Assembly: GCF_003490935.1 (NCBI RefSeq)
Contig: NZ_QQGD01000003.1
Coordinates: 248,001-312,000 of the forward strand
From: Haemophilus haemolyticus_M
GTDB taxonomy: Bacteria > Pseudomonadota > Gammaproteobacteria > Enterobacterales > Pasteurellaceae
Direction: 5' to 3'
Length of the DNA stretch: 64,000 nucleotides
Position 1 is the stretch's first letter. Every line of letters begins with the position of its first letter. The position numbers and the translations under genes were made by a program. Shown piece by piece: positions 57,100-64,000 of the stretch. The notes under the pieces are model-generated. The model ran no database searches, was not told where the DNA came from, and saw only the letters and a list, made by a program, of their open reading frames with translations.

Positions 57100-57909
57100 A
57101 TGTGTACAACCTGTGGCTGCGGACATCCAGAGCAAGTCCGTATTGGTGAATTGCCTCATACACATGATGATCAAGGAAGTCATCAATCAGGTACGCCAAA
57201 CTTTTCACATTCAACATTTCATTTCAATAAACCAGTCGATGCAGACGATACTCAAAAACGTTTGTTAAAAATTGAACAAGATGTTCTCGGAAAAAATAAT
57301 CAACTCGCGGATCACAACCGAGCATTCTTTGCCAAACAACATATTTTAGCTTTAAATCTTGTATCGAGTCCGGGTTCTGGCAAAACCACCTTGTTAACGA
57401 CGACGCTAAATGCCCTCAAAAATGACCGCACTTGTTATGTAATCGAAGGCGATCAACAAACTGAAAATGATGCAGATCGTATTCGTGCTACTGGCGTGCC
57501 AGCTATTCAAGTAAATACAGGCAAAGGTTGTCATTTAGATGCACAAATGATTAGCGAAGCTATGGTGAAATTAAGACCACAAGCTGACAGCATTATGTTT
57601 ATCGAAAATGTGGGAAATTTAGTTTGTCCATCTGAATTTGATCTTGGTGAAAAAGCGAAAGTGGTGATTTTATCTGTGACAGAAGGCGAAGATAAACCGC
57701 TTAAATACCCTCACATGTTTGCCGCATCAAGTTTAATGATTTTAAATAAAGTGGATTTATTACCTTATTTGAAATTTGATGTAGAACAATGCATTGCCAA
57801 TGCAAAACGTGTGAATCCAAATATTGAAGTGATTCAACTTTCCGCTACCACTGAACAAGGTCTCAGTGAGTGGTTAAATTGGCTAGAACAACAACGTAAA
57901 CAAGGATAA
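57100..57909 (+). CDS. hypB: hydrogenase nickel incorporation GTPase HypB
   Basis: 269 aa behind CGGAGG. The N-terminal high-affinity Ni motif MCTTCGCGHPEQ, a His-containing linker (HTHDDQGSHQ), then the GTPase domain: P-loop SSPGSGKTT, metal site GKGCHLDA (Cys/His), switch ENVGNLVCPSEFDLGE and NKVDLL. Inserts nickel into the NiFe-hydrogenase large subunit together with HypA. Starts about 150 bp after nikO, so nickel import and delivery are neighbours. The usual next gene hypC is missing. Confidence 0.93.
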   Translation: MCTTCGCGHPEQVRIGELPHTHDDQGSHQSGTPNFSHSTFHFNKPVDADDTQKRLLKIEQDVLGKNNQLADHNRAFFAKQHILALNLVSSPGSGKTTLLTTTLNALKNDRTCYVIEGDQQTENDADRIRATGVPAIQVNTGKGCHLDAQMISEAMVKLRPQADSIMFIENVGNLVCPSEFDLGEKAKVVILSVTEGEDKPLKYPHMFAASSLMILNKVDLLPYLKFDVEQCIANAKRVNPNIEVIQLSATTEQGLSEWLNWLEQQRKQG

Positions 57910-57912
57910 TCG

Positions 57913-59025
57913 ATGCGATTTGTTGATGAATTTCGCGATCCTGAACTTGCCCGTAGTTTAGTGGCGCAACTTGAAAAATTGATGGAAAAAATGCCGCACT
58001 TTACGGCGCTGAATCCATTGTATTTAATGGAAGTATGTGGCGGGCATACCCATACGATTTTTAAATTTGGATTGGATCGGCTATTACCAAAAAGTATCGA
58101 ATTTATTCATGGCCCAGGTTGTCCTGTCTGTGTGCTTCCGATGGGGCGTATTGATGTCTGTATTGAAATTGCACTAAAACCTGATGTCATTTTCTGTACT
58201 TTTGGAGATGCAATGCGAGTGAAAGGTCGCCAAGGTTCGCTGTTAGAAGCAAAAGCGAAAGGCGCAGATGTTCGCATTGTGTATTCACCTTTGGATGCAT
58301 TGAATATTGCACAAAATAATCCGAATAAAAAAGTCATCTTTTTTTCCTTAGGATTTGAAACCACAATGCCGAGCACGGCAGTGACGCTTCAACAAGCCAA
58401 AAAACTAGGAACAAAAAATTTCTGGATTGTTTGCCAAAACATCACGATTATTCCAACGTTACATAGCTTGCTGGCACAAGATCAAGTCAAAATTGATGGT
58501 TTTCTTGCGCCAGGGCATGTGAGTATGGTGATTGGTTCATCGCCTTATCAAGGGATTGTCGATAAATATCACAAACCTTTTGTGATTACCGGTTTTGAAC
58601 CTTTAGATATTTTGCAGGCGATCGTGATGTTAGTGCAGCAATTTGTTGATGGCCGTTGTGAAATTGAAAATCAATATAAACGCATTGTTGATGATCACGG
58701 AAATGCTTTAGCCCAACGTTCAATGCAAGAAGTGTTCCAGCTTAAAGCAAGCAGTGAATGGCGTGGCTTGGGGGAAATTGAACAATCAGGCGTGGAATTG
58801 ACGGATGCTTATCGTGAATTTGATGCCGAAATTTATTTCCAAAGCCAAGCACAACAGGTGGCGGATGATCCTAATTCTCGTTGTGGTGATGTCTTGACTG
58901 GGCGTTGTAAACCATCTGATTGCCCATTATTTGGCACAGGTTGTAATCCTGATAATGCTTATGGCGCATTAATGGTTTCTTCCGAAGGCGCATGTGCAGC
59001 CTATTATCAATATCGGAGAGAATAA
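57913..59025 (+). CDS. hypD: hydrogenase maturation factor HypD
   Basis: 370 aa, three bp after hypB. MEVCGGHTHTIFKFGL near residue 40 and HGPGCPVCVLPMGRID near 65 are the cyanide-coordinating cysteines; the C-terminal RCGDVLTGRCKPSDCPLFGT region holds the [4Fe-4S] ligands. HypD with HypC builds the Fe(CN)2CO unit. Every key residue is intact, so the gene is not decaying. Confidence 0.93.
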   Translation: MRFVDEFRDPELARSLVAQLEKLMEKMPHFTALNPLYLMEVCGGHTHTIFKFGLDRLLPKSIEFIHGPGCPVCVLPMGRIDVCIEIALKPDVIFCTFGDAMRVKGRQGSLLEAKAKGADVRIVYSPLDALNIAQNNPNKKVIFFSLGFETTMPSTAVTLQQAKKLGTKNFWIVCQNITIIPTLHSLLAQDQVKIDGFLAPGHVSMVIGSSPYQGIVDKYHKPFVITGFEPLDILQAIVMLVQQFVDGRCEIENQYKRIVDDHGNALAQRSMQEVFQLKASSEWRGLGEIEQSGVELTDAYREFDAEIYFQSQAQQVADDPNSRCGDVLTGRCKPSDCPLFGTGCNPDNAYGALMVSSEGACAAYYQYRRE

Positions 59026-59026
59026 A

Positions 59027-60040
59027 ATGAGCGAATTTATCACTATGGCGCACGGTAATGGCGGTGCTGCCATGCAGAAATTGATCCAAGATTATTTTGT
59101 TGAAGCCTTTGCGAATCCTATTTTGGCGCAAGGGGAAGATCAGGCAAGAATTCCATTAACGGAATTAGCAAAGCAAGGCAAAACACTGTCATTTAGCACG
59201 GATAGTTTTGTGATTGATCCCATTTTTTTCCCTGGTGGTAACATCGGGAAATTAGCGGTGTGCGGTACGGCAAATGATGTGGCTGTGTGCGGTGCGATAC
59301 CAAAATATTTATCTTGTGGTTTTATTTTGGAAGAAGGATTGCCACTTGCGGATCTTAAAGCAATTATTCAATCAATGGCTGAAACCGCAAAAGCGGCAGG
59401 TATTCAAGTTGTTACTGGCGATACAAAAGTGGTACAAAAAGGTGCAGTGGATAAGATTTTTATCAATACCAGTGGAATTGGTGTTATTCCTCAAAATTTG
59501 GATTGGGGCGTTCATAAAATTCAAGCAGGCGATAAAATCATTGTGAGTGGCACCATTGGGGATCATGGCGCAACAATCTTAAATTTACGTGAAAAACTGG
59601 GTATCCAAACGGATCTTTATAGTGATTGCGCCGTGCTGTATCCATTGATTGAAAATTTACGTGAAGTAGATGGCGTAAAAGCGGTTCGAGATGCGACCCG
59701 TGGTGGTGTCAATGCTGTTTTGCACGAATTTGCACAGGCGCAACAGCTAGGCATTAATATTGATGAACAAGCCTTACCAATTCGCCAAGAAGTGCGCGGA
59801 ATTTGTGAATTACTTGGTCTTGAAGCATTAAACTTCGCGAATGAAGGGAAATTGGTTATTGTTGCCTCCGCTGAAAAAACACCAGAAATTTTGACCGTAC
59901 TTCGTCGTCATCCATTAGGTGAAAATGCGGCTGTGATTGGTGAAGTGACAACCGATAAAAAAGTGCGTTTAGTGGGCATTTTTGGACAAAGTCGATTATT
60001 AGATTTACCAACCAATGAACCATTGCCAAGAATTTGTTAA
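59027..60040 (+). CDS. hypE: hydrogenase maturation factor HypE
   Basis: 337 aa from ATG 59027, one bp after hypD. N-terminal ITMAHGNGGAAMQKLIQDYF, the AIR-synthase-like ATP site (NEGKLVIVA; GDHGATILNLREKLG), and the C-terminal PRIC whose terminal cysteine is carbamoylated by HypF and dehydrated to thiocyanate. The C-terminal Cys is present, so the enzyme should be functional if HypF exists elsewhere. Confidence 0.93.
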   Translation: MSEFITMAHGNGGAAMQKLIQDYFVEAFANPILAQGEDQARIPLTELAKQGKTLSFSTDSFVIDPIFFPGGNIGKLAVCGTANDVAVCGAIPKYLSCGFILEEGLPLADLKAIIQSMAETAKAAGIQVVTGDTKVVQKGAVDKIFINTSGIGVIPQNLDWGVHKIQAGDKIIVSGTIGDHGATILNLREKLGIQTDLYSDCAVLYPLIENLREVDGVKAVRDATRGGVNAVLHEFAQAQQLGINIDEQALPIRQEVRGICELLGLEALNFANEGKLVIVASAEKTPEILTVLRRHPLGENAAVIGEVTTDKKVRLVGIFGQSRLLDLPTNEPLPRIC

Positions 60041-60074
60041 TGATTAGATAAAATCAATACTTTAGAAAAATTAA

Positions 60075-60236
60075 ATAGGTGAAGTGATTTCTGAACTTAG
60101 CAAAAATACCCTAGAACAGCTAGAGTAGTTTATCGATCACTGGCAATTTCTCTCAAATGGTACAGAGGGCTACCACACTATCGAGACTACAATGGTCGGT
60201 GTAGATGCTGATTATATTTCATCCAAAACAATGGCA
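60075..60236 (+). pseudogene. remnant of a YhiN/HI0933-family flavoprotein gene
   Basis: An untranslatable frame reads GEVISELSKNTLEQLE, a TAG stop, then FIDHWQFLSNGTEGYHTIET and TMVGVDADYISSKTM. The second part matches the YhiN/HI0933 pattern W-f-x-x-x-G-T-E-G-Y-x-T-A-E-V-T-x-G-G-V-D-x-x-x-I-S-S-K-T-M. There is no start, an internal stop, and the downstream GEVLDVxGxxGGYN block is lost, so it is a decayed fragment left between hypE and the denV homologue. Confidence 0.65.
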
Positions 60237-60237
60237 T

Positions 60238-60262
60238 ATAAAGCCCTTTATTGGCTTTATTT
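60238..60262 (-). terminator. terminator of the endonuclease V homologue
   Basis: On the minus strand AAAGCC, a short loop and GGCTTT followed by AT-rich sequence, overlapping the gene's stop region. Weak but correctly placed. Confidence 0.4.
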
Positions 60263-60637
60263 TCTTGCGGTAAATCGAGCCTTTACAGGCATACGTAATG
60301 CAATTCGCTCACGGTTTAATGCTAAAGCATTTTCTGTGGGCAAATAATTTTGCCAAAGATTAGGATCATCAGGTAGCTCCTCTGCCCAAAAATACTGTAC
60401 ATTGAAACCGCGAGCAAGACACTCTTCATGCAATAAGTCGTAACGTTGCTTTAAAAACGCAAGTTTATTAAAGAAAAATCGTACGTGTCCTTCGCCTAAT
60501 TTATAATCTTCAGGCTGCCCTTTTAAACTAAATTTTCCTTTCGCAACCGCATTTGGAATCCGTGTTAGCTCGCGATGTTCCGCTAATAGATGCTGATCGC
60601 AAAGTTCAGCAGGAGGAACAAGGTTAATTCTGGTCAT
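60257..60637 (-). CDS. denV: pyrimidine-dimer DNA glycosylase/AP lyase, T4 endonuclease V (DenV) homologue
   Basis: 126 aa from ATG 60637 behind AGAGAG; a longer frame upstream is not supported. It aligns along its length with T4 DenV: MTRINLVPPAELCDQHLLAE versus the T4 start MTRINL...ELADQHLMAE, GEGHVRFFFNKLAFLKQRYD, and ECLARGFNVQYFW. The catalytic N-terminal Thr2 (after Met removal) and Glu23 are both conserved, as are His16 and Arg22. It cuts at UV cyclobutane dimers to start base-excision repair. It sits next to a decayed gene and alone on its strand, suggesting acquisition. Confidence 0.88.
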   Translation of the reverse strand: MTRINLVPPAELCDQHLLAEHRELTRIPNAVAKGKFSLKGQPEDYKLGEGHVRFFFNKLAFLKQRYDLLHEECLARGFNVQYFWAEELPDDPNLWQNYLPTENALALNRERIALRMPVKARFTARK

Positions 60638-60800
60638 AAAATCTCTCTTTATTATTTCATATCCCATCGAGTAATGAATATGACTAATTCCACCAATAAT
60701 GTGCTAGGTAATAATAAGGTAACGGTTACTAAAACTAAGGTGAGTAGAAAAACTAAATTATTGCTTTTATTGAAAGCTTAGAAGAGGAAAAATAAAGGGG

Positions 60801-61166
60801 TGGTGGAGCTGGGGGGAGTTGAACCCCCGTCCGAAATTACTCTACCTTCAGCACTACACGTTTAGTCTCGTCTTTAATTTCACTTAAGCATGCGGACAGA
60901 CACGCTAAACTTAAGCTAGTTTGATTCAATTTAGTGCTTCGATCCTCAAACGGTGGCTTCCACACGATCTCGTTTTGGTTTGACTCCGCGTTATCCCCGT
61001 CTTACGAGCGGAAGCTGGGGCGCGAAGGCTAAATGCAGGTTATTAAGCTGCTAAAGCGTATTGTTCGTCGTTTGCGACTATTTTTTTGCGGTTTATTTAC
61101 GAGGCCTACCGCACCTCGACGTGCACCTTGGGCTTCGCTAATCCCGTCGAATCCAGAATCAGCCCC
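60801..61166 (-). ncRNA. ssrA: tmRNA
   Basis: 366 nt. The 5' end GGGGCTGATTCTGGATTCGA (from 61166) and the 3' tRNA-like end with TTCAACTCCCCCCAGCTCCA and encoded CCA (60801) pair as the acceptor domain. The resume frame at 61075-61046 encodes ANDEQYALAA and a TAA stop, the Haemophilus degradation tag. Rescues stalled ribosomes with SmpB. Confidence 0.97.
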
Positions 61167-61341
61167 AAAAATTTTTCATAGTCTAGCAAAAAAAGAAAAG
61201 TAGGGAAAGTCGAGATTGATTGAATTGCTTCGTTAAAGGGCATTTATAAAAGATTAAATTGCTAGGTTATTAAATTTAATGTATATTTAAACAGTTGTTT
61301 ACTTGATTAATATTAGAAAATATTTAACCGCACTTTTTTTT

Positions 61342-62409
61342 ATGCTACAAGATAAAAAAATTATTCACATTGATATGGATTGTTTTTACGCATCAATTGA
61401 GATTCGTGAAAATCCTAATTTGCAGGGAAAGCCTGTTGCTGTAGGTGGTTCTTCTCGTCAACGTGGTGTATTAACAACTTGTAATTATGAGGCGAGAAAA
61501 TTTGGTTTGCATAGTGCAATGTCAACCGCTCAAGCCATAAAAAAGTGTCCTAATCTCATTCTTGTGCCCGTGAATATGGCGTTGTATAAACAAGTTTCGG
61601 CACAAATTCATCAAATCTTCCAGCGTTACACTGATATTATTGAACCACTTTCTTTAGATGAAGCTTATTTAGATGTCACACACTGCCAAAAATGTTTTGG
61701 CTCAGCGACTTGGATCGCACAAGAAATTCGCCAAGCCATTTTTGATGAGTTGAATTTAACTGCCTCGGCAGGTGTGGCGCCTTTAAAATTCCTTGCCAAA
61801 ATTGCCTCGGATATGAATAAACCTAATGGGCTATTTGTGATTAAGCCGAATGAAGTCAGTGAATTTATTAAAACCTTATCTTTAAATAAAATTCCTGGTG
61901 TGGGTAAAGTAACATCACAACGATTACTCGATATGGGATTAGAAACTTGCGCTGACATTCAAAATTTTGATCAAATTGTCTTATTAAATGAATTTGGTAA
62001 AGCGGGTAAACGTATTTGGGATTTTAGTCATGGAATTGATGATCGTGAAGTACAAGCCCATCGTGAACGTAAATCAGTTGGCGTAGAACAGACGTTGATT
62101 GAAAACATTCACACAATTGAGCAAGCTTCAGCCTTATTGAATAATCTTTATCAAGAGCTAATTCGTCGCCTTGAACGTGTTAGCCGTAATATACCGTTAT
62201 CTTCATTTCGTAAAATTGGCGTAAAGCTTAAATTTGAAGATTTTCAAGTAACTACTTTGGAGAAAACAGGTTTGCCACTTTCTTTGGAGAGTTTTCAACA
62301 ATTACTTCCTCAAATTTTTATGCGAGCAAAAGGGCGATCGATTCGTTTAATTGGGCTACATGTCAATTTACCCGAAGAAAATAAACAAGAACAAATGAGT
62401 CTCTGGTGA
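61342..62409 (+). CDS. dinB: DNA polymerase IV
   Basis: 355 aa from ATG 61342 (MLQDKKIIHIDMDCFYASIE); an earlier TTG is unlikely. Y-family motifs: catalytic HIDMDCFYA near 10-18, LSLDEAYLDVT near 102-112, then helix-hairpin-helix thumb IPGVGKVTSQRLLDMG and a C-terminal clamp-binding tail QEQMSLW. Error-prone translesion synthesis. An uptake-signal core lies immediately upstream; a LexA box was not evident. Confidence 0.94.
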   Translation: MLQDKKIIHIDMDCFYASIEIRENPNLQGKPVAVGGSSRQRGVLTTCNYEARKFGLHSAMSTAQAIKKCPNLILVPVNMALYKQVSAQIHQIFQRYTDIIEPLSLDEAYLDVTHCQKCFGSATWIAQEIRQAIFDELNLTASAGVAPLKFLAKIASDMNKPNGLFVIKPNEVSEFIKTLSLNKIPGVGKVTSQRLLDMGLETCADIQNFDQIVLLNEFGKAGKRIWDFSHGIDDREVQAHRERKSVGVEQTLIENIHTIEQASALLNNLYQELIRRLERVSRNIPLSSFRKIGVKLKFEDFQVTTLEKTGLPLSLESFQQLLPQIFMRAKGRSIRLIGLHVNLPEENKQEQMSLW

Positions 62410-62441
62410 TATAATCTCGCGGTTTTTTAGGAGTCGATACA

Positions 62442-62978
62442 ATGGAACATAAATTAGAAGATATTATTGCAATTTTTAATCAATGTTTTGAAGAGGAATA
62501 CAACACTCGCTTAGTCAAAGGCGGTGAAGAACCCATTTATTTACCTGCAAATGATGACGTGCCTTATAACGCGATTTATTTTGCTAGAGGTTTTTATAGC
62601 AGTGCATTGCACGAAATTGCCCATTGGTTAGTGGCAGGCAAAGAACGCCGTAAACTAGAAGATTTTGGTTATTGGTATGAGCCAGATGGACGTTCAGAAG
62701 AACGCCAGCGTGATTTTGAAAAAGTGGAAGTTAAACCTCAAGCATTAGAATGGATTTTGGCGACAGCAGCAGGTTTCCGTTATTTTGCCAGTGCGGATAA
62801 TTTGAATGGCAATCCGGGCGATACACAGCCTTTTAAACAAGCCGTGTATGAGCAAGTGAAAACGTATGTAGAAAAAGGCTTACCAAAACGAGCTGAAACG
62901 TTACGAAAGGCGTTAGTGGCATTTTATGGCACAGAAGATGAAATTAATTTGGCGAAGTTTGATGTCGCGCGTATTTAA
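62442..62978 (+). CDS. epmC: elongation factor P hydroxylase EpmC (YfcM)
   Basis: 178 aa. Family motifs are FNQCFEEEYNTRLVKGGEEP, IYLPANDDVPYNAIYFARGF, and the metal-binding HEIAHWLVAGKERR (HExxHW) with a downstream Glu in WYEPDGRSEERQRDFEKVEV. It hydroxylates the beta-lysyl residue of EF-P. It lies 32 bp after dinB, and a strong terminator follows. Confidence 0.92.
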   Translation: MEHKLEDIIAIFNQCFEEEYNTRLVKGGEEPIYLPANDDVPYNAIYFARGFYSSALHEIAHWLVAGKERRKLEDFGYWYEPDGRSEERQRDFEKVEVKPQALEWILATAAGFRYFASADNLNGNPGDTQPFKQAVYEQVKTYVEKGLPKRAETLRKALVAFYGTEDEINLAKFDVARI

Positions 62979-62983
62979 TAGCG

Positions 62984-63012
62984 AAAAGTGAGCAAGATTG
63001 CTCACTTTTTTC
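62984..63012 (+). terminator. terminator after epmC
   Basis: AAGTGAGCAA and TTGCTCACTT around a 2-nt centre, followed by T-rich sequence. Confidence 0.85.
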
Positions 63013-63067
63013 AGTCTTAATCCCCCTAATTCCCCTCTAATCAAATAGTTCAATTTTTAATCATTTT

Positions 63068-63112
63068 ACACCCAGTATACTGGGTGTTTTACTCTCTTTA
63101 CAGAGAGTAAAA
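63068..63112 (+). repeat. two adjoining perfect palindromes upstream of the Sel1 gene
   Basis: ACACCCAGTATACTGGGTGT (63068-63087) is a perfect 20-bp palindrome, and TTTTACTCTCT/AGAGAGTAAAA (63087-63112) is an 11-bp-arm hairpin. They share a base. They could be a tandem terminator for upstream transcription or an operator for the Sel1 gene 69 bp later. Confidence 0.6.
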
Positions 63113-63180
63113 CAAAACATAATGCCAAACAAAAAACATTTGGTGGTTTCAATTATTGATTAATAAATGGACGATTTCTA

Positions 63181-64000
63181 TGCGATTCACAAAAACACTT
63201 TTTACCACCGCACTTTTCGGTGCTTCTGTATTTTCTTCCCAATCCACTGCTTGGGCAATGGAACAAAGCCAAATTATTCAAGTTGGGCAGCTATATAAGC
63301 AAAAAGACTTCAAAGCGATATTGGCAATTATTCAACCCTTGGCTGAGCAAGATGCGATCGCTCAAGCTCTTTTGGGAGAGATGTATGAAAAGGGACTTGG
63401 CGTAAAACAAGATGATGTTGAAGCCGTGAAATGGTATCGCAAAGCGGCGGAGCAGGGAGAGGCAAATGCTCAAGCTAATTTGGGAGTGATGTATGACAAC
63501 GGGCGAGGCGTCAAACAAAATGATGTTGAAGCCGTGAAATGGTATCGCAAAGCGGCGGAGCAGGGAGAGGCAAATGCTCAATTTAATTTGGGCAATATGT
63601 ATTACAGCGGGCGTGGCGTCAAACAAGATGATGTTGAAGCCGTGAAATGGTATCGCAAAGCGGCGGAGCAGGAGGATGTAAAGGCTCAATTTAATCTGGG
63701 CTTTATGTATGGAAAAGGACAAGGCGTAAAACAAGATTATTTTGAAGCGGTGAAATGGTATCGTAAAGCAGCGGAGCAGGGCGATTCAGGTGCTCAATTG
63801 AATTTGGGCTTTATGTATGGAAAAGGACAAGGCGTAAAACAAGATTATTTTGAAGCGGGGAAATGGTTTCGCCAAGCGGCGGAGCAGGGGCATGCAGGTG
63901 CTCAATTGAATTTAGGCGTGATGTATTACCAAGGACATGGCGTAAGACAAGATAAAGGGCAAGCCAAAGAATGGTTTGGTAAGGCTTGTGATAATGGAGA
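63181..64000 (+). CDS. exported Sel1-repeat protein, truncated by the window end
   Basis: The frame is open from ATG 63181 to base 64000 (273 codons). Signal peptide (TLFTTALFGASVFSSQSTAW, then A), followed by at least six near-identical 36-residue Sel1 repeats built on the motif AQxNLGxMYxxGxGVKQDDVEA then VKWYRKAAEQG. The repeats are also near-identical in DNA (108-bp period from about 63380), so copy number may vary by recombination. It resembles the Sel1 gene at 52847. The function of such Haemophilus proteins is unknown; they are likely periplasmic scaffolds. Confidence 0.85.

Noticed and set aside
59027..60040. Possibility that hypE is truncated or decayed like the following remnant
   Set aside because: Full length, motifs intact and the required C-terminal cysteine present.
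60674..60781. Short plus-strand frame encoding about 35 residues (Asn/Thr/Lys/Leu-rich) before ssrA
   Set aside because: Low complexity, no ribosome site, and it ends against the tmRNA 3' end; nothing indicates translation.
63380..64000. Regular repeats considered as a CRISPR array
   Set aside because: The 108-bp repeats are contiguous, coding, in frame and match Sel1 repeats; there are no spacers.
1..64000. Tetranucleotide phase-variation repeats, insertion sequences and rRNA genes
   Set aside because: Looked for and not seen; the only notable simple-sequence tract is the C9 run in nimR.

Overview
The window comes from Haemophilus influenzae or a very close relative. The chromosomal genes read like H. 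influenzae orthologues throughout (aroA, purU, hns, ilvIH, argS, pgi, alr, dnaB, pykA, dinB, ssrA). The 9-bp Haemophilus uptake signal core (AAGTGCGGT or its complement) recurs everywhere, often as inverted pairs next to genes. The tmRNA encodes the tag ANDEQYALAA, and the DNA is AT-rich.

Layout: (1) 1-16342 is ordinary chromosome. aroA-purU and hns are on the minus strand. A lysine riboswitch precedes an NhaC-family transporter, followed by ilvIH, a candidate small RNA, argS, a YecM-like gene, two small lipoproteins, pgi, alr, dnaB, pykA and tRNA-Val(GAC). (2) 16329-51102 is a complete-looking 34.8-kb P2-type prophage inserted at the 3' end of tRNA-Val and bounded by a 17-bp repeat. It has an integrase at the left end and a leftward early operon (HUH replication protein, SSB-like protein, Ogr-like activator, small proteins). 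A Mu-HTH/S24 repressor sits over a large palindromic operator, followed by accessory genes read in the lysogenic direction. The full set of P2-like tail, baseplate, lysis and capsid genes is on the minus strand, and terminase/portal (P, Q) are on the plus strand. Three TGT-N13-ACA boxes lie where late promoters are expected. (3) 51103-64000 is chromosome again: zapG, a RidA-family gene, a YwiC-like gene, a Sel1 gene, the MerR-type nickel regulator with the nikKLMQO nickel importer, hypBDE, a flavoprotein gene remnant, a T4 endonuclease V homologue, ssrA, dinB, epmC and a Sel1-repeat gene cut by the window end.

How it works together: the right-hand region is a nickel module. A regulator, an importer and three hydrogenase-maturation proteins lie side by side, but hypA, hypC, hypF and hydrogenase structural genes are not in the window. 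The prophage has every P2-type function I looked for and shows no obvious inactivating lesion. Its accessory insertions are the least explained part: a three-gene cassette (DUF4177-like, YidD-like, Excalibur) flanked by a duplicated repressor 3' end; a three-gene membrane/zinc-ribbon/coiled-coil operon; a membrane protein with a near-consensus promoter facing the late genes; and a two-gene unit with its own promoter and terminator whose second protein loosely resembles RelE/YafO toxins.
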